Both the position numbers and the translations under genes were made by a program. The notes beneath the pieces were generated by a model, which had not been told where the DNA came from, ran no database searches, and was given only the letters and a program-made list of their open reading frames with translations. Of a DNA stretch of 64,000 bases, positions 42,479 to 52,700 are shown piece by piece (the stretch's first letter is position 1; the number at the start of each line of letters is the position of its first letter). The DNA is from Streptomyces griseochromogenes (GTDB lineage Bacteria > Actinomycetota > Actinomycetes > Streptomycetales > Streptomycetaceae): the NCBI RefSeq assembly GCF_001542625.1, contig NZ_CP016279.1, positions 2,170,001-2,234,000 on the forward strand, given 5' to 3'.

Positions 42479-43495
42479 ATGGACGTTTCATTGGTGGACC
42501 TGGCCTTGGGGTCCTGGATCTCGGCGGCAATCGGCGTCGCGGCCCGGCTCGGTGTCGCGGATGTCCTTGAAGAGGGGCCGGCCACGAGCGCCGAACTGGC
42601 CAAGGCCGTCGGCGTGCAGCCCGACTCGATCACGCCCGTCATGAAGGCGCTGGTCATGGTGGGAGTCTTCGCGCAGGACGAGGAGGGCCGCTACACCAAC
42701 TCTCCCCTCTCCGAGCAGCTGCGAACCCGCCATCCCCAGTCCATGCGGCACATGTGCATGCTGCTCACCGGCCTGTACGCACAGGGCTGCGGCGCGCTGC
42801 TGGAAGCGGTGCAGACGGGGCAGGGGGCGCTCAACGCCCGGTTCGGTGTCGGTCTTTACGAGTATCTGGAACAGGACCCCGAGACCGCTCGCATCTTCGA
42901 CCGCGCCATGCAGGAGGCGGCCCGTCCGGTCGCGGCGATGGTGGCCGAGCACTACCCGTTCGAGAACGTGCGCACGGTGATCGACGTCGGTGGCGGCAAC
43001 GGCGAACTGCTCAAGGGAATTCTCGCGGCTCACCCGCATCTCAAGGGCATCTGCGTGGACCGCGAGGACACCTGCCGGCGGGCGGAGGCCGCGCTGCGCG
43101 AGTCCGGCGACGAGGATCTCGTCGAGCGGCTGACGTTCCGGCCCGCGGACATCTTCGAGGAGTGTCCCGGCGGCGGCGACCTCTACATCCTGAAGAACGT
43201 GCTGCACGACTGGAGTTCGGAGAGCGCCGTACGCATCCTGAGCAGCATCAGCGCGGCCATGCGGGCCGGCGACGGGGAGCGCACACCGACCCTGGTGGTG
43301 ATGGACCCGGTGCGTGAACACGACCCGGGCGCCCCGCTGCGTCCCCTGATCAAGATGGTGATCGGCGAGAAGAACACGCGCGAGCGCAGCGAGGCCGACA
43401 TCCGCCGGGAGGCGGCGGAGGCGGGCCTCCAGGTCGTGTCCATCACCCCGCTGCCGCCGGACCTGAGCGCGGTCGCCTGCACTCTGGCCCCCTAG
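42479..43495 (+). CDS. SAM-dependent O-methyltransferase
   Basis: A 338-residue protein starting MDVSLVDLALGSWISAAIGVAARLGVADVL, with AGAGGA upstream. Residues 10-95 form the winged-helix dimerisation domain of acetylserotonin/caffeate-type O-methyltransferases. The SAM-binding motif is TVIDVGGGNGELLKGIL (about 175-190), with ICVDRE as motif II. LKNVLHDWSSESAVRIL carries the catalytic His in N-V-x-H-D-W. Members methylate phenolic or enolic hydroxyls in polyketides. It is the first tailoring gene of the cluster and follows StrR-type operator site 2. Confidence 0.9.
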   Translation: MDVSLVDLALGSWISAAIGVAARLGVADVLEEGPATSAELAKAVGVQPDSITPVMKALVMVGVFAQDEEGRYTNSPLSEQLRTRHPQSMRHMCMLLTGLYAQGCGALLEAVQTGQGALNARFGVGLYEYLEQDPETARIFDRAMQEAARPVAAMVAEHYPFENVRTVIDVGGGNGELLKGILAAHPHLKGICVDREDTCRRAEAALRESGDEDLVERLTFRPADIFEECPGGGDLYILKNVLHDWSSESAVRILSSISAAMRAGDGERTPTLVVMDPVREHDPGAPLRPLIKMVIGEKNTRERSEADIRREAAEAGLQVVSITPLPPDLSAVACTLAP

Positions 43496-44243
43496 GGCCG
43501 CGGCGACCCGGTACGCGTGAACGCGCGCGGGGGGCGGCGAGTTCAACGGTCGTTGACCGCCGCCTGCGCCGCCCGCGGCCCGCTTCCGGTTCCTCCCCGG
43601 ATCGGAATGCACAGAAGCCTCCTGAGCACAGAACTGGCTGAAAGTGCTCGTTCATCGAGTCTCCACAGTTTCTCCATCTCGGAAAACTCGGGCCCCTCTG
43701 TCCGCATGACCAGAGGACATGGCCAGGATTCGATGGGGGACCCCGCCGGTTTGCCTCTCTTTGGCGTGACACACCGGCCGGGCGCACCCCGTCGTGTGGG
43801 TTGAACGGGTTAGACTCGAAGCGTCCGGATGAGCCCGCAGGTGATATCGCCAACGCGCAGATGATATATGCCCTGCGGAGTTCACGGTAATGCCACGGAT
43901 CTGTTCCCTGCAGTTCCGCTCTGTTCCACCGGACATGAGCTGAGAGAAATAAGAATAGCGTCAGGACTCAGTACTACCGAGCGTAGTGCCGGACGGGCTC
44001 AATGTAAGTCATTAAAGAAGTCGCAAATCCGTAGGCATAGCTTCCGTGTCGGTAGAGCGGACTGCTAACCTGTAGATGGCATCTAACAATCTGATAATAG
44101 CCTGACCAGCTATTGACTTACGGGGGTTTCGCGCGACGTTTCACATGTGCCTTGCGGGTTCCAGGCATACGAGATGAGTCGGATGAAGCAGCCGCTGCTT
44201 CTTTGCTGCAAATAACTCGTCGTAGTTGTCATGGGGGTGCAGT
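43496..44243. promoter_or_regulatory. Gene-free, AT-richer region upstream of the StrR-like regulator
   Basis: About 750 bp without a convincing gene. From about 43,870 the base composition becomes clearly AT-richer than the neighbours. TAGATG-G-CATCTA (44073-44085) is a perfect short palindrome directly before TGATAAT (44092-44098), a good -10 candidate for the regulator gene. Two unpaired StrR-type half-sites lie at 43541-43549 (GTTCAACGG) and 43798-43806 (GGGTTGAAC). Confidence 0.5.
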
Positions 44244-45245
44244 ATGGGCCTTGTTGGCCGCAGTACTATTTCGACTGGCGCGGAGGAATGCCAGGATGTC
44301 GGGCCGGGGATCGTCTCGGTTCCGATTATCCAGGTGTTACCGGGTGACTCTCCGCGCTTGAAGGGTGAGGACAAGGTCCATGTATTACGGCTGGCGGCGA
44401 TAGAGACCGCGCTGCCGCCCATACTGGTCGATCGAAGAACTATGCGGGTGATCGATGGGATCCACCGCTTGATGGCAGCCTCTCTCAAGGGGCACAAAGT
44501 GATTGACGTCGAGTTCTTCGACGGCAGTCGCGAGGAAGCGTTTCTGAAAGCGGTCGAGGCGAACGTCGAGCACGGTCTCCCGCTGTCGCAGGCCGATCGC
44601 ACCGCGGCGGCGCTGCGCATCCTCAAGTCGCACCCCACCATGTCGGATCGTGCCATAGCCAAGTCGACCGGTCTCGGAGCCCGGGCGGTGGCGGAACTGA
44701 GGCGCTCGTCCGACTCCGTGCCGCATTCGAATTTCCGGGTGGGCCGGGACGGCAAGGTCCGTCCGTTGAACGGCGCGAAGGGGCGGCTGCGGGTCGCGGA
44801 GCTGATCAGGGAGAACCCGCAGGCTTCACTGCGTCAGGTGGCCCGGACGGCGGGGGTTTCGCCCGCGACGGCGCTCGATGTGCGGCGGCGGCTGGAGCGC
44901 GGTGAAGAACCTGTCCCCAGCCAAGGGGGAACCGCAAGTGCCGAGACGGAAACCCCGAGGGATCCCATGCCGGTTCCGAACGCGTCGATGATGGGGCCTC
45001 CGTCGACCGCCACACTCGAAAAGCTCATGCGTGATCCCTCGCTGCGGCAGAGCGAGTTGGGCCGGCGTCTGCTGCGGATGTTCAAGGAGAACGTGCTCGG
45101 CGCCAAGGAGATGACGGATATCTGTGCCTCGGTGCCCTCGCACTGTCTTGAAATGATCATACAGCTCTCCCGCGCCAACTCTCAGATCTGGGAAGATTTC
45201 GCCCAGGAGTTGAACAGACGAGCACGGATCGTCAACCCCGAATAG
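44244..45245 (+). CDS. StrR/NovG-family pathway-specific regulator (ParB-like) with two TTA codons
   Basis: A 333-residue protein read from ATG 44244, with GGGGG 8 nt upstream. Residues about 22-115 are the ParB-like domain (VLPGDSPRLKGEDKVHVLRLAAIETALPPILVDRRTMRVIDGIHRLMAA). Two helix-turn-helix segments follow, at about 130-158 (TMSDRAIAKSTGLGARAVAELRR) and about 190-217. This is the layout of StrR and NovG, activators of antibiotic clusters that bind GTTCRACTG-N11-CRGTYGAAC. Codons 32 (44337-44339) and 48 (44385-44387) are TTA, requiring the bldA tRNA. It ends at a hairpin (45291-45339). Confidence 0.9.
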   Translation: MGLVGRSTISTGAEECQDVGPGIVSVPIIQVLPGDSPRLKGEDKVHVLRLAAIETALPPILVDRRTMRVIDGIHRLMAASLKGHKVIDVEFFDGSREEAFLKAVEANVEHGLPLSQADRTAAALRILKSHPTMSDRAIAKSTGLGARAVAELRRSSDSVPHSNFRVGRDGKVRPLNGAKGRLRVAELIRENPQASLRQVARTAGVSPATALDVRRRLERGEEPVPSQGGTASAETETPRDPMPVPNASMMGPPSTATLEKLMRDPSLRQSELGRRLLRMFKENVLGAKEMTDICASVPSHCLEMIIQLSRANSQIWEDFAQELNRRARIVNPE

Positions 45246-45290
45246 TGTGCTGCCCGGGTCAGTTGGGCGGTGACCGGCTGAACGGGGGAG

Positions 45291-45339
45291 GAACGAGGCC
45301 AGAGTCCACACCTCGACCATGCGGACTCCGGCCTCGTTC
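45291..45339 (+). terminator. Terminator after the StrR-like gene
   Basis: A 17-bp stem with one mismatch (45291-45307 with 45323-45339), loop 15 nt, starting 45 bp past the regulator stop codon. The remaining 240 bp to the DUF1707 gene show nothing else I could support. Confidence 0.78.
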
Positions 45340-45578
45340 TTGCCCGTTGCCCGGTGGTCGACGACCATGCGCGGGCTCGGCATCGAACAGTGGCTGGATT
45401 TGTATCCGTCAACGGCACGGTGACACATCGGTCTTGGCGATCGCTTGACGATTGGCCGATATCGGTGGGGATTTGTGTCCGGTGTGATCGTCGTTTCGCG
45501 TTACGGTGCCGTGCTTCATCAGCTAACGTGAGGATCGGTACCGCGATATCCCCCCGCACGTCATCAGGATGTGAACAC

Positions 45579-46217
45579 ATGACAGACGAGCAGTCTTTGT
45601 CAGGCGACGCCACCGGCCACCCCGGTTCCACACCGGACATGAGGGTTTCGCACGCGGACCGGGACCAGGTCGTGGACATCCTGCGCGACGCCGCGGGCGA
45701 CGGCCGGATCACCGCCGAAGAGCTCGATGAGCGCGTGGAGGCGGCCCTGACCGCGCGCACCGTCAAGGACCTGGCCGCGCTGACCGCCGATCTGCCGGCT
45801 CCTCCCGCCGAGCCGAGCACCCAGTCCAAGGACCTGATCAAGATCGACCAGCGCCTTGGCACCGTCGAGCGCACGGGACCCTGGGTGGTCCCGCGCCGGA
45901 TGGAGATCCGGATCACCGCCGGTGACGTGAAGCTCGACTTCACCGAAGCCGTGATCAACCACGACCAGCTGACGATCGATGTCGACCTGGGTATCGGCGC
46001 CGACCTGCTGCTGGTGACCAAGCCCGGCATCCTGGTGAACGCGGACGATCTGACCGTACGCCTGGGCGACTTCAAGATCCGCCAGTTCCGCGACGAAAGC
46101 AATGCGCCGGTCGTCCTGCGCGTGGAGGTGACCGGCCGGATCCGCGGCGGCGACATCGCGGTCAGGCCCCCGCGGCGGACACTCGGCCAGTGGATGCGCG
46201 GCGAAAGCGCCATCTGA
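45579..46217 (+). CDS. DUF1707 domain protein
   Basis: A 212-residue protein starting MTDEQSLSGDATGHPGSTPDMRVSHADRDQVVDILRDAAGDGRITAEELDERVEAALTARTVKDLAALTADLP. The underlying R-x-S-x-x-D-R-x-x-x-x-x-x-L-x-x-A-x-x-x-G-R-I/L-x-x-x-E-x-x-x-R pattern is DUF1707, a small helical domain common in actinobacteria. The C-terminal half (about 90-205) is predicted beta-strand-rich. There is no membrane segment, unlike many DUF1707 proteins. Function unknown; it is the only non-obvious gene between the regulator and the PKS and has its own terminator. Confidence 0.82.
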   Translation: MTDEQSLSGDATGHPGSTPDMRVSHADRDQVVDILRDAAGDGRITAEELDERVEAALTARTVKDLAALTADLPAPPAEPSTQSKDLIKIDQRLGTVERTGPWVVPRRMEIRITAGDVKLDFTEAVINHDQLTIDVDLGIGADLLLVTKPGILVNADDLTVRLGDFKIRQFRDESNAPVVLRVEVTGRIRGGDIAVRPPRRTLGQWMRGESAI

Positions 46218-46256
46218 ATCCGTCCGGCCGGCATCGGCCGGCACCCGAAAACATTT

Positions 46257-46317
46257 GAGCGCGGCTCCGCCCCGACCAACCGGTCTCAGTGACCGAGGTC
46301 ACGGCGGAGCCGCGCTC
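46257..46317 (+). terminator. Terminator after the DUF1707 gene
   Basis: GAGCGCGGCTCCGCC (46257-46271) pairs exactly with 46303-46317 over 15 bp, followed by GTTCTTTA. It isolates the polyketide synthase promoter from upstream transcription. Confidence 0.82.
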
Positions 46318-46712
46318 GTTCTTTACGTTCTGCCTGTTCCCTGCAATGCTGGGCTGCCGTATTCCATTCCAGCCCGCCGATCAGGTGTTCAACTGCTACG
46401 TTGCGGCCCCTGCGGAGATGAAGCTACGGTTCTGTTATTGGTGATCATTGGGAACGTAGCTTATGGCAATGTGAGGCGACGACTTATTACGGTTCTCGTG
46501 AAGTCGAACATCGTTGACGAGATTCCCCGTCGCCGGTCGCGGCGATCGAATCGGTCCTTGCCGCGATAGGAAAGTACTGGATCTCGTGTCGGTCCTGGGC
46601 GCTCCGCTTCGGTGCGCCCACGTGCCAGTCTGCGAATCTTTCTGCGGTAATACACCTCGTGGCGTGCGTGTCAATTTGGCATATCCTCGGCAATCTGGGA
46701 TGGCGGAAATAA
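46318..46712 (+). promoter_or_regulatory. Leader region of the polyketide synthase operon
   Basis: About 395 bp without a gene between a terminator and the first PKS start. It must contain the PKS promoter. GTTCAACTG at 46387-46395 is one perfect StrR/NovG half-site, but the expected second half at 46407-46415 is absent. GGCGGA at 46702-46707 is the ribosome-binding site for ATG 46713. Confidence 0.5.
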
Positions 46713-49700
46713 ATGGCCAACGAAGATAAGCTCCGCGATTACCTCAAGCTGGTGACGGCTAATCTTCGCCAGACCCGCCGCCGTCTGGCTGAGGTCGAGG
46801 AACGGAGCCAGGAGCCCCTCGCGATCGTGGGGATGAGCTGCCGGTTCCCCGGCGGGGCTCAGAGCCCGGAGAAGCTGTGGGAGCTGTTGGCCACGGGGAC
46901 GGACGCCATCGGAGCGTTCCCGCAGGACCGCGGCTGGGACATCGAGACCCTCTATGACCCCGACCCCGATCACCCGGGCACTTCGTACGCGCGCCACGGC
47001 GGATTCCTCTACGACGCCGCCGAGTTCGACGCCGGCTTCTTCGGAATCAGCCCGCGCGAGGCACTGATGATGGACCCGCAGCAGCGGCTGCTGCTGGAGG
47101 TGTCCTGGGAGGCGCTGGAGAAGGCGGGCATCGACGCCGCCTCACTGCGCGGCACCCAGACCGGTGTCTTCGCGGGCGGCTACACCTCCGGCTACGGCAC
47201 GAACCCCTCGGCGGAGGCGGGCGGTTCCGAAGGCCATCTGCTGACCGGCATCGCGACCAGCGTCCTGTCGGGGCGCCTGGCGTTCACCTTCGGCCTGGAG
47301 GGCCCGGCGGTGACGGTGGACACCGCCTGTTCGTCGTCGCTGGTGGCCCTCCACCTGGCCTGCCAGGCGCTGCGCGCCGGGGAGTGCTCGCTGGCCCTGG
47401 TCGGCGGAGTCACCGTGATCGCCACCCCGGCCGTGTTCGTCGGGTTCTCCCGGCAGCGCGGTATGTCGGTGGACGGGCGGTGCAAGTCCTTCAGCGCCGA
47501 GGCCGAAGGGTCCGGCTGGGCCGAGGGCGCCGGCGTCCTGGTCGTGGAGCGGTTGTCCGACGCCCGCCGCAACGGCCACCGGGTGCTGGCCGTGGTCCGC
47601 GGATCCGCGATGAACCAGGACGGCGCGTCCAACGGCCTGACCGCCCCCAACGGCCCCTCGCAGCAGCGGGTCATCCGCGCGGCCCTCGCCAACGCCCAAC
47701 TGTCGCCCGCGGACGTCGACGTGGTGGAGGCGCACGGCTCGGCGACCAAGCTCGGCGACCCGATCGAGGCCGAGGCGCTCATCGCCACCTACGGCCAGGA
47801 CCGTCCGGAAGACCGCCCGCTGTGGCTGGGCTCGGTGAAGTCCAACATCGGACACGCCCAGGCCGCCGCAGGTGTCGCCGGTGTCATCAAGATGGTGCTG
47901 TCGCTGCAGAACGAGCGGCTGCCCCAGACCCTCCACGCGGAAGAGCCCACGCCGCATGTCGACTGGTCGGCCGGCGAGGTGCGCCTGCTGACCGAGTCGA
48001 AGCCGTGGGAGACGGACAGCCGAGTGCGCCGCGCCGGTGTGTCGGCGTTCGGCATGAGCGGCACCAACGTGCACATCATCCTGGAGGAAGCCCCCACCGA
48101 CAGCGGTGTGCCGGCGCAGGACCCCGCCGAGGACGGCGAGGTGGCCGAGGCCGCAGCCCTGGACGAGCCGGCCGACGAGGTCGAGCGGACCGCCGTGCCC
48201 GCGGTGGTGGAGGCCGACGGGACCGGCGCGTGGCTGGTGTCGGCGCGTACGGCCGAGGGGCTGGTGGCGCAGGCGGGCCGGTTGCGGGAGTGGGTCGCTG
48301 CCCGGCCCGAACTGAACATCCCCGATGTGAGTTGGTCGCTGGCGGTGTCCCGCTCGGTGTTCGAGCACCGCGGCGTGGTGGTCGGCTCCGACCGCGAGGA
48401 ACTGCTGACCGGCTTGGAGAAGCTGGCTGCCGGTACGTCCGCGGGTTCGGTGGCATCGGGTGTGGCTCGGCCGGGTTCCCGGACGGTGTTCGTCTTCGCG
48501 GGTCAGGGGGCTCAGTGGGTGGGGATGGGTCGTGAACTGGCTGTTTCCTCGCCGGTGTTCGGGGCTCGGTTGGCGGAGTGTGAGCGGGCGTTGTCGCCGT
48601 ATGTGGAGTGGTCGCTGAGTGATGTGCTCGCGGGTGCTCCGGGGGTTCCTGGGCTGGACCGTGCGGATGTGGTGCAGCCGGTGTTGTGGGCGGTGATGGT
48701 TTCGCTGGCCGCGGTGTGGGAGGCGGCGGGTGTGTCGCCCGATGCGGTGGTGGGTCATTCGCAGGGTGAGATTGCTGCGGCGACGGTGGCGGGGATGTTG
48801 AGTGTGGAGGATGGCGCCCGGGTGGTGGCGGTGCGGTCGCGGGCGTTGTCGGGTCTGTCGGTGCAGGGCTCGATGGTGTCGGTGGTGATGCCGTCGCAGG
48901 CGGTGCGGGAGTTGGTGGGGCAGTGGGGTGAGCGTCTGTCGGTGGCGGCGGTGAACGGTCCGGCGGCGGTGGTGGTTTCTGGTGAGCCGGGGGCGTTGTC
49001 GGAGTTCGAGCGGGAGTTGTCGGCTCGGCATGTGTTGCGGTGGCGGATTCCGGAGACGGATTTTGTGGCGCATTCGCCGGCGGTGGAGCCGTTGGCGGTG
49101 GTGTTGGAGGGGGAGTTGGCGGGGATTGCGCCGCGGGCTGGTCGGGTGCCGATGGTGTCCACGGTGACTGGTGAGTGGGTGTCGGGTCCTGAGGTGGATG
49201 CCGGGTATTGGTATGCGAATCTGCGGCAGATGGTCCGTTTCGAGGAAGCGGTCCGTGTCCTGATCACTGGTGGGTACGGCGCGTTTGTGGAGGTCTCCCC
49301 GCACCCGGTGCTGACCGCCGCCGTGGCGGAAACCGCGGAGGACGCGGGCAACACCGATGTGGTGGTCGTAGGAACTCTGGAGCGTGACAACGGTGGTGCG
49401 GCGCGGCTGTTGTCCGTGTTCGGGCAGGCGTATGTCGGCGGGCTGAGCGTGGACTGGAAGGCTGTTCTGCCCGCCGCGGAACAGGTCGAGCTGCCCACCT
49501 ACGCCTTCCAGCACCAGCGGTACTGGCTGCGGTCGGCGGCCGCGACCGTGGCTCTGGCCGGCGCGGACGGTGCGAGCACGGCGGCCGAGGCGCAGTTCTG
49601 GGCCGCTGTCGAGGGCGGTGACCTGGCCTCGATCGCGGACACGCTGGCGATCGAGGACCAGCGGTACCTGAGCGAGCTGCTGCCGGCGCTGGCGTCGTGG

Positions 49701-52700
49701 CGGCGCCAGGAGCGGGACCGGTCCGCGACAACGAGCTGGCGTTACCGGGTGACCTGGGCGCCGGTCGCCGAGCCCGACGCCCGGGCGCTGTCAGGGACTT
49801 GGCTGGTCGTGGCCGAGCGGTCCGGCGACGACCTGACGCAGTGGTGTGTGGAGGCGCTCGCCGCCCGGGGCGCCGAGGTGGTGGTCGCCGAGGTGCCGGC
49901 CGGGACGGTGGACCGTACCGAGGTGGCGAAGGTCCTCGGTCAGGTGTTGCGGGACGTCGAGCCCGGCGCGGTGGCCGGTGTGGTGTCGCTGCTCGCGCTG
50001 GACGAGACGCCCGTGCCCGCGCACCCGGTGGTGGCCCAGGGCGTGGCCGCGACCGTGGGCCTCGTGCAGGCGCTCGGCGACGCCGGAGTGGGCGCACCGC
50101 TGTGGGTGTCCACGCGCGGGGCGATCGCCACCGGCTCCGACGAGGCACTGGCCAGTGCCGTGCAGGCGCAGGTGTGGGGCCTGGGCCGGGTCGCAGCACT
50201 GGAACACCCCGACCGGTGGGGCGGGTTGATCGACCTGCCCGCCGTACTCGACGACCGCGCCGGAGTCCGGCTGACGGCCGTGCTCGCCCGGGGCGACGAG
50301 GACCAGGTGGCGATCCGCGCCTCCGGGATCCTGGCCAGGCGGCTGACCCGCGCCCCGCAGACCCGCGGCTCCGCGCGGCGCTGGGAGCCGCGCGGAAGCG
50401 CGCTGATCACCGACGGCACCTCCGCGATCGGCGGACACGTCGCCCGCTGGATGGCCGGCCGGGGTGCTCGCCGGCTCGTGCTGACCAGCCGGACCGGCCC
50501 CTGCGCCCCCGGTGTCGCCGCACTGGTGGCCGAGCTGGCCGCCCTCGGCACCCGGGTCGACGTGGTGGCCTGCGACGTGAGCGAGCGAGCTGACCTGGCC
50601 GGGACGATCGCCTGGACCGGAACGGACGGTCCGGCCCTGTCCGCGGTGGTGCACAACGCGGAGGCGATCGACGACGGCCCCCTCGACGGCCTCGATATCG
50701 CCGAACTCGCCGCGGTACTGGCGGCCAAGGCGGCCTCGGCGGCCTGGCTGGACGAACTCACCGCAGAACTGGACGCGTTCATCCTGTTCTCCTCGGTCGC
50801 CGCCATCTGGGGCGGCGGCCAGCAGCCGGCCTTCTCCGCGGCGAACGCCTTCCTGGACGCGCTGGCGGAGAGCCGCCTGGCCCGCGGCGAGACCGCGACC
50901 TCGGTGGCCTGGGGCCCCTGGAGCGGCGGCGCGATGAGCACCGGGGACGACGGAGCCCAGCTGGAGCGGCGCGGACTGCGGCTGCTCGCTCCCGACCTGG
51001 CCGTACAGACGCTGGCCCAGATCCTGGACGGCGGCGAGGGACCGGTGACGGTCGCGGACGTCGACTGGGCCCGGTTCGCCCCGCCGTTCACGCTGCGCCG
51101 GCCCAGCCCCCTGATCGAGGGCCTGCCCGAGGTCCGGCAGGCCCTGGACGACGCCGGATCGGACGCGGCCCAGGGCGGCGCGGACGTCGACCCGGACGCG
51201 GGCTCCACGCTGAAGCAGCAGCTGGCGGGGCTGCCGACCGCCGATCAGGACCGGACCCTGGTCAACCTGATCAGGGCCGAGGCCGCCGCCGTACTCGACT
51301 ATTCCTCCCCGGAGGCCATCGGCAGCAGCCGGGCCTTCAGCGAACTGGGCTTCGACTCCCTGACCGCCGTCGAACTGCGCAACCGGCTCGGCGCGCGCAC
51401 CGGGCTCAAGCTGCCCGCGACGCTGCTCTTCGACTATCCGAGCCCCGCCGTACTGGCCGGATACCTGCGCGACGAACTGCTCGGCGTCCAGGCCACGAGC
51501 GGGACCGTGCCGATGACCACGGCGGCCCCGACGGACGACGATCCGGTGGCGATCGTGGGCATGAGCTGCCGCTTCCCCGGCGGGGTCAGGACCCCGGAAG
51601 AGCTGTGGGAGCTGCTGGACTCGGGCACGGACGCGATCGGGGCCTTCCCGCAGGACCGGGGCTGGGACCTGGACAACCTGTACGACCCGGATCCCGATCA
51701 GACCGGGACGTCGTACGTGCGCCAGGGCGGGTTCGTCTACGACGCGACCGAGTTCGACGCCGGGTTCTTCGGGATCAGCCCGCGCGAGGCGGTGGCGATG
51801 GACCCGCAGCAGCGGCTGCTGCTGGAGGTGTCCTGGGAGGCGCTGGAACGGGCGGGCATCGTCCAGTCCGCGCTGCGCGGCAGCCAGACCGGGGTGTTCG
51901 CCGGCGCGAGCTTCGCCGGATACGGCGTCACCGGAGCCACCGAGAGCCTCGAAGCACACCTGCTGACGGGCACCACGACCAGCGTGCTCTCCGGCCGGGT
52001 GGCCTACACCTTCGGCCTGGAGGGCCCGGCGGTGACGGTCGACACGGCCTGCTCCTCGGCGCTGGTCGCGGTGTACCTGGCCGCGCAGGCGCTGCGGTCG
52101 GGCGAGTGCTCGCTGGCACTGGCCGGCGGCGCCTTCGTGGCGGCCACTCCCGATCTGTTCGTCTGGACCAGCAGGCAGCGGGGGCTCGCCCCCGACGGCC
52201 GGTCGAAGTCGTTCGGCGCCGCCGCCGACGGCATGGGCATCGCCGAAGGCGCGGGCATGGTGGTGCTGGAGCGCCTGTCGGACGCCCGGCGCAACGGACA
52301 CCCGGTGCTCGCCGTGATACGCGGCTCCGCGGTGAACCAGGACGGCGCGTCCAACGGACTGACCGCCCCGAACGGCCCCTCGCAGCAGCGGGTCATCCGG
52401 GCGGCCCTGGCCAGCGGACGACTGTCCACCGCCGACGTCGACGTGGTGGAAGCCCACGGCTCCGGCACGGTGCTCGGCGACCCGATCGAGGCACAGGCGG
52501 TGATCGCCACCTACGGCCAGAACCGGCCGGAGGGACAGCCGTTGTGGCTGGGTTCGGTGAAGTCCAACATCGGACACGCCCAGGCCGCGGCCGGCATCGG
52601 CGGACTCATCAAGATGGTGCTGGCGCTGCGGAACAAGCGGCTGCCCGCCACCTTGCACTCGCAGGAGCCCTCGCCGCACGTGGACTGGTCGGCCGGTGAG

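Noticed and set aside
43652..44068. Two small frames (94 codons minus at 43652-43936, 66 codons plus at 43868-44068)
   Set aside because: They overlap each other and lack good ribosome-binding sites. They show no recognisable motif and sit in AT-rich regulatory sequence.
46387..46415. StrR-type operator upstream of PKS1
   Set aside because: GTTCAACTG is present, but the second half at the required 11-bp spacing reads CCCCTGCGG. Kept only as an unpaired half-site.
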